In this document: positions 44,705 to 53,610 of the stretch, piece by piece
Position numbering within the stretch: the first letter of the stretch is position 1
Layout of the letters: every line of letters starts with the position of its first letter
Program-made: the position numbers and the translations under genes
The notes under the pieces: generated by a model
Told to the model about the DNA's origin: nothing
Databases searched by the model: none
The model's input: only the letters and a program-made list of their open reading frames with translations
Origin: Tunturibacter empetritectus
GTDB lineage: Bacteria; Acidobacteriota; Terriglobia; Terriglobales; Acidobacteriaceae
Direction: 5' to 3'
Length of the DNA: 64,000 nt
Assembly (NCBI RefSeq): GCF_040358985.1
Contig: NZ_CP132932.1
Coordinates: forward strand, 3,038,001-3,102,000

Positions 44705-46141
44705 CTATCCAGCCTTGCTCTCGAGCTGAACCCGGTTCGCAACATCGAACACCGTCTCATCCGGGTTCGCAAAGAAGTGGTTGTGCAGACTGCGCACCGC
44801 CTCCTCTACATCCTCTTCATCAATCATGAAGCTCATATTGATCTCGCTCGCCCCCTGCGAGATCATCCGCACATTCACATGGCTGATCGCCGAAAACACC
44901 TGTCCCGCAATGCCGTTGTGTCCACGGATATCCTCGCCCACCAGGCATACCAGAGCCTTATGCCCCTCCATCTTCACATCCGCAATCTTCGCCAGTTCCG
45001 CACAGATCTCCGGCAACTGCTGATTGCTGTCCACCGTCAGCGAGATACTCACCTCACTCGTCGAAACCATATCAATGGCGCACTTCCACTTGTCAAAGAC
45101 ATCGAACACCGCCTTCAGATACCCATGCGACATCAGCATCCGGCTTGCAACCACGTCAATAATCGTCAACCGCTTCTTCGCCGCGATGCTCTTGAATGGA
45201 CTAGCGCACTTCGCCGCCATCGCCGTAATCTTCGTGCCTTCATTCTCCGCATTGCGCGAGTTCAGCACCCACACTGGAATGCTCTTTTGCACTGCAGGCA
45301 ATATCGTTGCCGGATGCAGCACCTTCGCGCCGAAGTAAGCCAACTCCGCAGCCTCTTCAAAGCTGATCGTCTTCACCCGCAGTGCATCCGGGCATATCCG
45401 CGGATCGGTCGTCATAATCCCATTCACGTCCGTCCAGATCTCAATCGCGCCCGCATGCATCCCGCCGCCCACCAGCGCAGCGGTAAAGTCGCTGCCACCG
45501 CGCCCCAGCGTAGTCGTCACACCCTCCGTCGACGATCCAATAAACCCGCCCATCACCGGCGTCTTCCCAGCTTCAATCAGTGGCAGCACAATCTCCGCCA
45601 GCTTCGCTTCAATCGCAGCATCCTGCGGCACCGCCTTGCCGTAGCTCGCATCCGTAATGATGCAGCTTCGAGCATCCACATGCGCACCCTGCAAGCCATG
45701 CTGCTCCAGCGCCTCAGCCATCATCTTGCTCGACAGCCTCTCGCCAAAGCTCACCACCAGATCATTTGTACGCGGAGTCAACTCGCCCACAGCCGCAATC
45801 CCGCGCAGCAGATCATCCAGCGCATCGAACTCCTGATGCAACACCTGCTGAACTCGAACGCACCGCTCCCCCTCAAGCAACGCGGTCGACGTATCGATAT
45901 GCCGATGTCTCAGCCGAGCACCAATCGCCAGCGACCCAGCCTTATCCCCGCGCCCAGCCGCAGCCGCAGCCGACAACAACAGATCCGTCACCTTCGCCAT
46001 CGCCGACACCACAACGACAGCCTCCAGACCCTTCTCCCGTCGTCCCCGAACGATCGACGCAGTCCGCTTCATCGCCGGCGCATCCTCCACCGACGTGCCG
46101 CCAAACTTCATCACTACCAGCTTCTCTCGCGCTACACTCAA
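44705..46141 (-). CDS. lysC: Aspartate kinase
   Basis: The 478-residue monofunctional kinase has KFGGTSVEDA (about 12-21), VSFGERLSSKM, the catalytic-site GRGGSDFTAAL and two C-terminal ACT domains (about 320-470) that bind lysine or threonine in homologues. It phosphorylates aspartate, opening the aspartate-family pathway. The start is TTG 46141, overlapping the asd stop as TTGA; Met11 is an alternative start. Length and ACT domains indicate feedback control. Confidence 0.93.
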   Translation of the reverse strand: MSVAREKLVVMKFGGTSVEDAPAMKRTASIVRGRREKGLEAVVVVSAMAKVTDLLLSAAAAAGRGDKAGSLAIGARLRHRHIDTSTALLEGERCVRVQQVLHQEFDALDDLLRGIAAVGELTPRTNDLVVSFGERLSSKMMAEALEQHGLQGAHVDARSCIITDASYGKAVPQDAAIEAKLAEIVLPLIEAGKTPVMGGFIGSSTEGVTTTLGRGGSDFTAALVGGGMHAGAIEIWTDVNGIMTTDPRICPDALRVKTISFEEAAELAYFGAKVLHPATILPAVQKSIPVWVLNSRNAENEGTKITAMAAKCASPFKSIAAKKRLTIIDVVASRMLMSHGYLKAVFDVFDKWKCAIDMVSTSEVSISLTVDSNQQLPEICAELAKIADVKMEGHKALVCLVGEDIRGHNGIAGQVFSAISHVNVRMISQGASEINMSFMIDEEDVEEAVRSLHNHFFANPDETVFDVANRVQLESKAG

Positions 46142-47259
46142 GCCGTCACCGCCACAGCCCTGGCCGAAAACTTCTCCAGCGGCACACCCAGCTTATCGAG
46201 CTTGCCCAGCAGCGCCAGCACCTCCGCATTCAACACCGCCGCTCCAGCCGCGCCGCGAATCGTATTGTGCGATAGCACTACAAACTTCCAGTCCAGCAGC
46301 GGGCACTCGCGCAGCCGCCCCACCGTCGCCGCCATCCCATGCCCGCGCATCCTGTCCAGCCGGGGCTGCGGCCGATCCACTCCCTCGTCATACTCGACAG
46401 GCTGCTCGGGAGCCGTCGGCAGATGCTGTCCCTCCAACGGGAGAAACTCTCTCCAAGCCGCCAGAATCTCCTCGCGCGTAGCTTTCTTCTTCAGCTTGAT
46501 ACTCACGCACTCCGTATGCCCATCCTCCACCGCGACCCGGTTGCAATGCGCACTCACCTTCGCATCTAAAATCTCGACCTTCGCGCCGCTAAGGCGTCCG
46601 AGCAGCTTGCCGACCTCCTCCTGCAGCTTCTCCTCTTCATTCTTGATGAACGGCACCACGTTCCCCAGAATGTCGAGCGATGCCACCCCCGGATACCCCG
46701 CGCCGCTCACCGCCTGCATCGTCGACACGAACAGGCTCTCAATCCCAAACTTCTCTTCCAACGGCTTCAGCGCCAGCACCAGCCCAATGGCGCTGCAGTT
46801 CGGATTCGTGACGATATATCCGCCGCGCCCGCCATGCTCTTTCCTCGAGCTCTGCGTCTCCAGCAGCGCAAGATGATCGGCATTCACCTCCGGCACCACC
46901 AGCGGCACGTTCGCCGTCATACGGAACGCACTCGAATTCGAGATCACCGCGCATCCCGCCGCCGCAAACTTCGGCTCCAGCTCTCGAGCGATATCCGCAT
47001 CCAGTGCCGCAAAAATAATCTTCGGCAACTCAATCGCCGACCCCTCAGGAACATTCGGCTGCAACGTCATCGCCGCAATCCGCTTCGGCAGCGGAGTATC
47101 CAGCTTCCACCTGCAAGCCTCGGCGTACGTCTTCCCGGCGCTGCGATCGCTCGCTGCCAGCCACGCAATCTCAAACCACGGATGATTGCTCAAAAGTTGA
47201 ATGAATCGCTGCCCGACCATCCCGGTCGCGCCAAGAATGCCAACCCTGCGTCGTTCCAT
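46138..47259 (-). CDS. asd: Aspartate-semialdehyde dehydrogenase
   Basis: The 373-residue enzyme has the NADP loop GILGATGMVGQRF (7-19), catalytic Cys155 in NPNCSAIG and VSGAGYPGVASLD. It reduces aspartyl phosphate to aspartate semialdehyde, the branch point to lysine, threonine and methionine. The sequence is closer to the long archaeal/fungal-type Asd than to the E. coli type. It is the first gene of the asd-lysC-dapB operon; a palindromic element lies 82 bp upstream of its start, where its promoter should also be. Confidence 0.93.
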   Translation of the reverse strand: MERRRVGILGATGMVGQRFIQLLSNHPWFEIAWLAASDRSAGKTYAEACRWKLDTPLPKRIAAMTLQPNVPEGSAIELPKIIFAALDADIARELEPKFAAAGCAVISNSSAFRMTANVPLVVPEVNADHLALLETQSSRKEHGGRGGYIVTNPNCSAIGLVLALKPLEEKFGIESLFVSTMQAVSGAGYPGVASLDILGNVVPFIKNEEEKLQEEVGKLLGRLSGAKVEILDAKVSAHCNRVAVEDGHTECVSIKLKKKATREEILAAWREFLPLEGQHLPTAPEQPVEYDEGVDRPQPRLDRMRGHGMAATVGRLRECPLLDWKFVVLSHNTIRGAAGAAVLNAEVLALLGKLDKLGVPLEKFSARAVAVTA

Positions 47260-47340
47260 CCACTAAGAATAACGCGCCAGCCGAACACCCGCACGTCCAG
47301 ACAAACGAGAAGTGCCTAAAAAGGCGACGCACCTCAACGC

Positions 47341-47438
47341 CGACCAACGGGAGGACCAGTATCGTTCACTAACTACTAGAAGGTATACGCGTCACGAAGT
47401 GACCGCCCCACGCGTAGTGGGCCCGTCCGGCAGGACGC
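47341..47438 (+). repeat. Intergenic palindromic element, copy 4
   Basis: Tag GCCGACCAACGGGAGGACC at 47341-47359, then core 47384-47438 with GGTATAC, GTCAC-GAA-GTGAC, stem CCCAC-GCGTA-GTGGG and GTCC-GGCA-GGAC. The core ends 2 bp from the stop codon of the membrane protein upstream in transcription and lies about 80 bp before the asd start. Confidence 0.92.
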
Positions 47439-47440
47439 TA

Positions 47441-47800
47441 CTAGTTATCCCGCCGCCGTGACCGCGTCATCCGGTGCCCACCGCCCGCCCACACCAGCAA
47501 CGCCACCAGCAGATGAAGCAGAAACCAGAAGTGAATCCCCTGATCCTGATAGATCAGATAAAGCACCAGCGCCCGCGGCAGCAGCAGCCAGAACAGCAGC
47601 GGAAGCACACCCTGAAAGTGCGGCGGCGTCAGATCGAAGTGAAACGGCCCCAGCAAACCCTGAAACCACGCCACCAGCATCGCTATCCGCGGCAGAAACA
47701 AAGCAAACACCAGGAACCAAAGCGGCAGCGCATGAACCACAAACGCCAAATCCACCGTGAACTGCGCCGTATGCTGCAACATTGCCAATCCTGCAATCAT
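47441..47800 (-). CDS. Small membrane protein, unknown
   Basis: The 119-residue product has three or four hydrophobic segments (about 1-20, 24-48, 65-82 and 90-106) and a basic tail TRSRRRDN. No family is recognised. GGAGG lies 4 bp before the ATG. It begins 40 bp after the cupredoxin-like lipoprotein stop, so the two are probably co-transcribed and may work together at the envelope. Confidence 0.65.
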   Translation of the reverse strand: MIAGLAMLQHTAQFTVDLAFVVHALPLWFLVFALFLPRIAMLVAWFQGLLGPFHFDLTPPHFQGVLPLLFWLLLPRALVLYLIYQDQGIHFWFLLHLLVALLVWAGGGHRMTRSRRRDN

Positions 47801-47840
47801 CCCGCCTCCGTGGCTGCCCTGTATTTGTCTCGCGACGAAT

Positions 47841-48650
47841 CTACTTCACGCTGAAGCTGAAGTCCACCTTCGACGTTCCCTTCGGCTCAACCGTCACCGT
47901 CATCGTCTGCTCGCCAAGCTTCTCGTGCACTGCCGCCAAAGTATACGTCCCCGCCGGCAATCCGCTAATCCCAAAATGCCCATCCGCATCCGTCACCGCA
48001 AAGAACGGCGTAGCCGACACGTTAATAAACGCATTCATCCACGGATGGTTGTTACACCGCACCGGAATCATCACCTCCGGCTGATTGAACTGCTTCACCT
48101 GCGCCGCGCCCTTCGGTCCCTGCGAGATATCGATTGCCTGACTCCCCGCCACCGTCGGCATCGTATGGATGTTGTGCATCGTCGAGTCCGAGTTCCTGAA
48201 CTCCACCGCTCCTCCCCGCACCAACGCAATCACATGCGGCACATACCTGCATCCCACCTGGTCCAGAACCACCGGAGCAGGCGTCGGCCCACCCGACAAC
48301 ATCGCCGCCGGTGGCCCGCTCTTGAGATACACATACACATTCCCAAGCTTCCCATCTTTCACCGCATACTGCTCGGCAAAGTTGTCTCCCGCCATCATCG
48401 AGCAGACCGGATCCATCGACATATCGATCTTCACCGGCTCCGGCGCCTTCCCCACAAAACGGATCGTCCCCGTCACCATCCCCAGCGTCGCCTTATCCAG
48501 CTGCACCGTCGAAGCCGGCGGAGCCGCCGGCACCGTCGCCGTACTCGCATCATCGCTATGCTTCACTGCATCGCTCGGCTTACATCCGCTCAGCCCGCTC
48601 AACGCCGCACTGGCAATCGCCGCCATCAACCAACCACAAATCCGCCTCAT
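47841..48650 (-). CDS. Cupredoxin-like lipoprotein with carboxypeptidase-regulatory domain
   Basis: The 269-residue protein has a lipoprotein signal with lipobox LSGC (Cys near 23). The central domain (about 58-200) has the type 1 copper arrangement: His in STMHNIHTM, then Cys, His and Met in VRCNNHPWM. The last 70 residues (ADGHFGISGLPAGTYTLAAV) match the carboxypeptidase regulatory-like beta-sandwich fold. It is probably a membrane-bound periplasmic electron carrier or copper protein. It lies about 60 bp downstream of the isocitrate dehydrogenase stop and upstream of a small membrane protein. Confidence 0.8.
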   Translation of the reverse strand: MRRICGWLMAAIASAALSGLSGCKPSDAVKHSDDASTATVPAAPPASTVQLDKATLGMVTGTIRFVGKAPEPVKIDMSMDPVCSMMAGDNFAEQYAVKDGKLGNVYVYLKSGPPAAMLSGGPTPAPVVLDQVGCRYVPHVIALVRGGAVEFRNSDSTMHNIHTMPTVAGSQAIDISQGPKGAAQVKQFNQPEVMIPVRCNNHPWMNAFINVSATPFFAVTDADGHFGISGLPAGTYTLAAVHEKLGEQTMTVTVEPKGTSKVDFSFSVK

Positions 48651-48711
48651 ACCACCTCACACAACGAACCATCGACTGATAACTTCAGCATTGCACAAAA
48701 CAAAACATGCG

Positions 48712-49758
48712 CTAAGCCGCTGCCAACGGAGCTTCCATCGCCGCCACCACCGCATCCGCAAACGCCTTCGTTCCACTGGTACCGCCGACATCCTTCGTCA
48801 GCGTCTTACCTTCGCGATAGACCTGCTCCAGCCCGGCCTGCACGCGCTCCGCCGTCGCCGGTTCATCAATGTGATGCAGCATCAGCACCGCACTCTGCAG
48901 CAACGCAGTAGGATTCGCCATATCCTTCCCGGCGATGTCAGGCGCTGACCCATGCACCGCCTCGAAGATCGCGCACTCGGTCCCAAGGTTCGCCCCCGGA
49001 ACCAATCCCAGCCCACCCACAAACGCACTGCAAAGGTCGCTCAGAATATCCCCATACAAATTCTCAGTCAGCAAAATATCGTACTGATAAGGATTCATCA
49101 CCAGCTGCATGCAGGTGTTATCCACGATGTGCTCGTGATACGCGATCTCCGGAAAATCCTTCCCCACCGTCTGGCAACAGCGCAAAAACAAACCATCCGA
49201 CAGTTTCATGATGTTCGCTTTATGGATAGCATGAATCTTCTTCCGCCCATGCTTCCGCGCATAGTCGAACGCGAACTTCGCGATCCGCGTCGAACCCTTC
49301 TCGGTAATAATCTTCAGAGCCTGCACCACCCCCGGCACCACCTCATGCTCCAGCCCGGCGTACAGATCCTCCATGTTCTCGCGCACAATCACGAGATCGA
49401 GCCCCGGATACTTCGTCTTCAAACCCGGCAGATTCTTCACTGGGCGAAAGTTCGCAAACAGCTCAAACTTCTTTCGCAGCGTAACGTTGATCGAAGTGAA
49501 CCCTCCGCCAACCGGCGTCGTCACCGGACCCTTCAACGCAACACGATTCTTCTCGATCGAGTCATACAGCGCCTTCGGAATGTACTCGCCCGTCTTCTCG
49601 AACGCATTCGCCCCCGCATCATAGGGATGCCAGTCAAACGCCACACCCGTCGCCGCACCCGCCGCCTCGAGAATCTTCACCACCGCGCCAGAGACCTCCG
49701 GGCCAATCCCATCCCCCGGAATCAAAGTAATCCTGTGCGTCTTCTTCGCTGCCATCAT
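48712..49758 (-). CDS. NAD-type isocitrate dehydrogenase family enzyme
   Basis: The 348-residue beta-decarboxylating dehydrogenase has TLIPGDGIGPEV near the start, substrate residues in TTPVGGGFTSINVTLRK, IVRENMEDLYAG, the metal/substrate site LLTENLYGDILSDL and the cofactor loop EAVHGSAPDIAGK. The TSINVTLRKKFELFANFRP block fits NAD-dependent isocitrate dehydrogenase better than isopropylmalate dehydrogenase, whose specificity loop differs. It should oxidise isocitrate to 2-oxoglutarate in the citric acid cycle. Two consecutive ATGs (49758, 49755) can start it. Confidence 0.88.
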   Translation of the reverse strand: MMAAKKTHRITLIPGDGIGPEVSGAVVKILEAAGAATGVAFDWHPYDAGANAFEKTGEYIPKALYDSIEKNRVALKGPVTTPVGGGFTSINVTLRKKFELFANFRPVKNLPGLKTKYPGLDLVIVRENMEDLYAGLEHEVVPGVVQALKIITEKGSTRIAKFAFDYARKHGRKKIHAIHKANIMKLSDGLFLRCCQTVGKDFPEIAYHEHIVDNTCMQLVMNPYQYDILLTENLYGDILSDLCSAFVGGLGLVPGANLGTECAIFEAVHGSAPDIAGKDMANPTALLQSAVLMLHHIDEPATAERVQAGLEQVYREGKTLTKDVGGTSGTKAFADAVVAAMEAPLAAA

Positions 49759-49831
49759 CCACTACCGCCTTTTCTGGAGTACCTCAAAGACCGTCATTGA
49801 AAGATTGTCTTCAGATTGGTTTGTTTTGGTT

Positions 49832-49860
49832 GTCATCCTGAACGCAGTGAAGAATCCCCA
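49832..49860. repeat. Dispersed GTCATCCTGAACG element
   Basis: GTCATCCTGAACGCAGTGAA followed by GAATCCCC, then ATATTCGTCGTTG, closely parallels the copy at 31612 including the downstream TTCGTCGTTG. It sits between nrdR and the isocitrate dehydrogenase start. Confidence 0.65.
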
Positions 49861-49918
49861 TATTCGTCGTTGTCTGTTCTGCAAAGATCCGTCCTATCCG
49901 CGAAGATCCGCGGTCATC

Positions 49919-50398
49919 TCAGCGCTTCGACACTCTCCTCGCATCTTTTCCATTCAACAACTCTTCCAGCTCTTCTTTGAACTCCCGCACATCCTTGAAG
50001 TCCCGATACACACTAGCAAACCGAATATATGCAACCGTATCGATATCTTTCAGCCGCGACATAATCAGCTCGCCAACCTCGTTGGTCGTCCGTTCGCGCT
50101 CTGGCGAGTCGACCACATACGCCTCGGTCTCATCCACAATCTTTTCCAGATTCACCGCGGCAACAGGCCTCTTCTCGCACGCATGCAGCAGCCCGCTCAG
50201 CACTTTCTGCCGGTCGAACTTCTCCCGTCGTCCATCTTTTTTCACCACCATGTAGGGGATCTCGTCGATCCGCTCATACGTCGTAAATCGCTTGTTACAG
50301 CCTTCGCACTCCCGTCGCCGGCGTATCGAGTCTGCGTCTTTGCTCTCGCGTGAATCGACAACTCGGTCTTGGGCAAAACCACAGTAGGGGCACTTCAT
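49919..50398 (-). CDS. nrdR: Transcriptional repressor NrdR
   Basis: The 159-residue protein has an N-terminal zinc ribbon with CPYC (3-6) and CEGC (about 31-34) and the invariant RRRRECEGCNKRFTTYE segment (part: RRRECEGCNKRF), followed by an ATP-cone domain (about 48-138; VVKKDGRREKFDRQKVLSGL, part shown as KKDGRREKFDRQK). It represses ribonucleotide reductase genes in response to ATP/dATP. No nrd gene is in the window. A palindromic repeat pair begins 27 bp upstream of its start codon. Confidence 0.95.
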   Translation of the reverse strand: MKCPYCGFAQDRVVDSRESKDADSIRRRRECEGCNKRFTTYERIDEIPYMVVKKDGRREKFDRQKVLSGLLHACEKRPVAAVNLEKIVDETEAYVVDSPERERTTNEVGELIMSRLKDIDTVAYIRFASVYRDFKDVREFKEELEELLNGKDARRVSKR

Positions 50399-50424
50399 CG
50401 GAATACATCGATTCTAGCAGCGCG

Positions 50425-50621
50425 TGTCCTGCCGGACGGGCCTCCTACGCGGAGGGCGGTCACTTCGTGACGCGTCTACCGGTCGTGGCATCGTCATCAA
50501 CCAAGGTCCTCCCGCTGGTCGGCCCGAGCATCGCGAGGACCCATACCCTCTCTCTCGCCGAAACAAGGTACACAAGTCACGAAGTGACCGCCCTCCGCGT
50601 AGGAGGCCCGTCCGGCAGGAC
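50425..50621. repeat. Intergenic palindromic element, copy 5 (inverted pair)
   Basis: Left half (50425-50480) is in minus orientation with stem CCTCC-TACGC-GGAGG, right half (about 50566-50621) in plus orientation with stem CCTCC-GCGTA-GGAGG. Between them AAGGTCCTCCCGCTGGTCGG carries the tag motif. It starts 27 bp upstream of nrdR and ends 8 bp from the flippase stop. Confidence 0.92.
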
Positions 50622-50629
50622 ATCCATCC

Positions 50630-51673
50630 TTACCCCAAATCCACCGCCGCCCCAGCCGCCTCGCTCTCCTCGGCGACCTTCTTCAAGCTAACATGCTCTA
50701 CCCGCGAGTAGATCAATCCAGCAGGAATGATGCAGAGAAAAGTCACCACCAGCAACAAAGCCCCGCAAGCCGTAGCAGCCTCAAGCGGCGCACCATAAAA
50801 CGTATGCATCGCCGCAGCCGTAATCGCAATCTGCGTAAACCATCCAATAATCGGAAGCTGCAGCAACGACCCGCCAATACTAGCCGCCATCAGCAGCATC
50901 GTCCTGGAGAAGGTCACCCCGGCCAACTCAGGCGTATGCACAAACGCATGCGCCGTCTCCAGATACGCAAACCCGATCATCACCCACATCGTCAGCGAAA
51001 GCACCGTCACCACACCAAAGTCCCGTGCAGATGACAACGCATTCAACCCATCGCGAAACCCAAGAATCTTCGTCGCAATGCTCTCGCCAGCGGCCTTCGA
51101 AACCAGCCCCACCGTCCCTCGCGCAAACGAGGCCACCGTACCACCCGCCGCCCGCACCACACCAGCAAAGATCGCAATCGCCAGCGTAGCTCCCATACTC
51201 AAAACGCCCGCCTTCACAAACACCTCGTGGTGAGGAAGCCCCCTTGGAGTAAACGCCAGCGCACTGGAAAAGATCAGCGCTGCCGCTCCCAGATCGAACA
51301 TCCGTTCAATCGTCCACACCGCTATCTGGGAGCTCAACGACAGGTTGACTCGCCGCGAGATCAGGTAAGGCCGTGTGAAGTCGGCCAGCCGCCCAAATAA
51401 TGCCACCGCGGTAAACCCGATGAACTGCGAACCCAGCAGGGAAGTGGCCGCAACCTTCTTCGTTGGCGACAGAAATACCGCCCACCGCACCGACCGCAGA
51501 TAGAACGTAACGTAGATCAGCACAATTCCCGCAGCAATATGCCCCAGGCTCACATACCGAAGCTGTTGCCAGAAGTTGGCCCAGTCAAATTGCACCTTCG
51601 TCCGAAACAACCAGACCAGCAACACCAGCGCAACCGCGCCCACTCCCCACACCACTCCATTACGCTTGGTCAT
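50630..51673 (-). CDS. Lysylphosphatidylglycerol synthase TM-region/UPF0104 flippase-like protein
   Basis: The 347-residue membrane protein has about eight hydrophobic segments and the family pattern GHIAAGIVLIYVTFYLRSVRW (in part YVTFYLRSVRW), LFGRLADFTRPYLISRR and TIERMFDLGAA. This is the membrane part related to MprF and UPF0104 proteins, implicated in lipid or glycolipid translocation. The catalytic synthase domain of MprF is absent. AGAGAGAG lies just before the ATG. It follows a lytic transglycosylase gene by 30 bp, so the two may form an envelope operon. Confidence 0.85.
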   Translation of the reverse strand: MTKRNGVVWGVGAVALVLLVWLFRTKVQFDWANFWQQLRYVSLGHIAAGIVLIYVTFYLRSVRWAVFLSPTKKVAATSLLGSQFIGFTAVALFGRLADFTRPYLISRRVNLSLSSQIAVWTIERMFDLGAAALIFSSALAFTPRGLPHHEVFVKAGVLSMGATLAIAIFAGVVRAAGGTVASFARGTVGLVSKAAGESIATKILGFRDGLNALSSARDFGVVTVLSLTMWVMIGFAYLETAHAFVHTPELAGVTFSRTMLLMAASIGGSLLQLPIIGWFTQIAITAAAMHTFYGAPLEAATACGALLLVVTFLCIIPAGLIYSRVEHVSLKKVAEESEAAGAAVDLG

Positions 51674-51703
51674 TCATCTCTCTCTTGGTCTGTAGATCGT
51701 GCT

Positions 51704-52429
51704 CTATCGGGCCTGCGCGACCATTGCTATCTGCTTCCGCCGATTGAACTCGCGGATCACCCGCGCCACATACGCCCGGGTCTCGCGATACGGAGGCACC
51801 CCATGATACCGATCCACCGCGCCAGGTCCAGCGTTGTAGGCCGCCAACGCCAGCGCCACATTGTCGTGGTATCGCGTCAGCAGCATATCCAAATAAGCCG
51901 TTCCGCCCGAGATGTTCTGCTCCGGACGAAACGAATCCTCAACCCCCATCGCACTCGCAGTGCCCGGCATCAGCTGCATCAGCCCCTGCGCGCCCGTCCG
52001 CGAAACTGCTCGCACCTGCCCACCGCTCTCCGCCCGCACCACGCTCGCCAGCAGATCCTCATCGATATTGTGCGCTGTACCCGCATGCGACAACATCTCA
52101 TGCATCTCTTCCTTCGTCGGCGCAGTCATCAGGGTGACTGCAGTCGGTGCCTTCACATCCGGCACCTTCACCTCGGCAACCGGCTCCGGCACATCGGCCA
52201 CAGTCTCAACCCGAACCACCGCGTCCGCCGCAACCTCCATATAGTTCTCATCGGAAGCCGGCTTACCCTTTTCAACGAAGTAGAGACGTACCTTATCCCC
52301 AACCGCCTCCCGCCGAACGCAGTCCACCTCAAACCCGTTCTTCAGCGTCACATGCTCGGCCGCACGCGCTAGCGGACACACCGCCACTACCGCCAGCCCA
52401 AACGCCAACGCTTTAAGACAGAATGCCAC
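51704..52429 (-). CDS. Lytic transglycosylase (SLT domain)
   Basis: The 241-residue exported protein (GTG start; signal about 1-23) has an N-terminal beta-rich segment (25-80) and a C-terminal SLT domain (about 115-235) with catalytic Glu in RAESGGQVRAVS, GLMQLMPGTASAMGV and ALAAYNAGPGAV. It cleaves peptidoglycan glycan strands to 1,6-anhydro products. It lies 30 bp upstream of the flippase-like gene. Confidence 0.92.
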   Translation of the reverse strand: MAFCLKALAFGLAVVAVCPLARAAEHVTLKNGFEVDCVRREAVGDKVRLYFVEKGKPASDENYMEVAADAVVRVETVADVPEPVAEVKVPDVKAPTAVTLMTAPTKEEMHEMLSHAGTAHNIDEDLLASVVRAESGGQVRAVSRTGAQGLMQLMPGTASAMGVEDSFRPEQNISGGTAYLDMLLTRYHDNVALALAAYNAGPGAVDRYHGVPPYRETRAYVARVIREFNRRKQIAMVAQAR

Positions 52430-52479
52430 CCCTAAAGCCTACCATCCCCCGCCCGCTGTCCGCTCAGTCAAAACTCCCA

Positions 52480-53463
52480 CTATCGTGTCACTGGCAGACC
52501 GTTCAACACCGCTTCAATCGCCTCCGCCACCCCATCCTCATCATGACGCCGCCCCATCACCCACCCTCTCTCCGCAGCCATCGACTTCAAATCCTCCGGA
52601 GCGTTCCCCATCAACACCGCCTGCCCCGCAACCTCCAGCATCGAAACGTCATTCCAGTTATCCCCGATCGCCAGAATATCCTCCGCCTTCACTCCATGCG
52701 TCTCCGCCAGCCGCAGCAGCGCCGACCCCTTGCTGCACCCCGCCGGCAGAATGTCCACGATGCTCAAATCTCGCTCCGGATACTCCGTCCGATGCAGCGC
52801 CGCCTCCGCTCCTGCGGCCCTCTCCTGAGGCGCAATCCCGCCCTTCGCCAACCCAATATTCTCCAGCCGCCGCACCTCATCCCTCCGCAGCGGCGTCATC
52901 CCCACAGCCGACACCCCCGGATGCTCCAGCAGCCGCGCCTCTGCCCTCCGCATCCTCTCCACCGTCCCGCACAGCATCATCTGGATCGGCGCGTCTCCTT
53001 CCAGTGCCTTCTCAATCGGCACCACGCACTCGATATAGGGCTCATTCGCCGCCACCCACCTGCCGATACTCGCGTTCAGCTCCGCCAGATGCTCCACCAC
53101 CAGCGCCCCGCGCACATCCTCCCCATCCTCCCCCACCTTATCGAAGGTCACCACCAGCGCATCGCGAAACTCCGCCACATGACCACAAAGCCACCGCGCC
53201 GTCTCCACCGGAAGCAACGTCCTCTCCAGCAACTGCGCCCCAATCGTCCGTGTCACCGTCCCATTCGAGCTGATCAGCGCATCCTCCTCCCGCAGCCCTA
53301 ACCCCCGCAACACCTTCATCGCATACGAGTGCCGCCGCCCCGTTGCCACCACCACCGTCAACCCGGCCGCCTCAGCCGACTTCATCGCAGCCAGATTCCG
53401 CACACTCACCCGCCCATCCGGCCCCACCAGCGTCCCGTCCATATCCACCGCGATCAAACGCAT
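52480..53463 (-). CDS. Cof-type HAD-IIB family phosphatase
   Basis: I start at ATG 53463 (MRLIAVDMDGT, with GAGG 6 bp upstream); the frame is open to 53517. The 327-residue protein has HAD motif I VDMDGTLVG (5-13), motif II VVATGR, and motif III/IV ILAIGDNWNDVSML with a type IIB cap between. Such enzymes dephosphorylate sugar phosphates or cofactors such as FMN or PLP; the substrate is not predictable here. It lies 50 bp upstream of the lytic transglycosylase gene. Confidence 0.88.
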   Translation of the reverse strand: MRLIAVDMDGTLVGPDGRVSVRNLAAMKSAEAAGLTVVVATGRRHSYAMKVLRGLGLREEDALISSNGTVTRTIGAQLLERTLLPVETARWLCGHVAEFRDALVVTFDKVGEDGEDVRGALVVEHLAELNASIGRWVAANEPYIECVVPIEKALEGDAPIQMMLCGTVERMRRAEARLLEHPGVSAVGMTPLRRDEVRRLENIGLAKGGIAPQERAAGAEAALHRTEYPERDLSIVDILPAGCSKGSALLRLAETHGVKAEDILAIGDNWNDVSMLEVAGQAVLMGNAPEDLKSMAAERGWVMGRRHDEDGVAEAIEAVLNGLPVTR

Positions 53464-53610
53464 TCCAAACCTCGATTTCCCTGCATATTCTCTCATCTGC
53501 AACGCATATATATCCATAAACCGTTCATTTTCTTTGATTTACCGGAAATTCACGTGACATTCACGCACCACCCGGGAGACACTTGAATTAGGCACCACAA
53601 AGGCTTGTTT

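Noticed and set aside
43925..46876. A 983-codon plus-strand ORF across dapB, lysC and asd
   Set aside because: It is antisense to three well-recognised genes and reads as Arg/His/Pro-rich low-complexity sequence, typical of shadows in GC-rich DNA.
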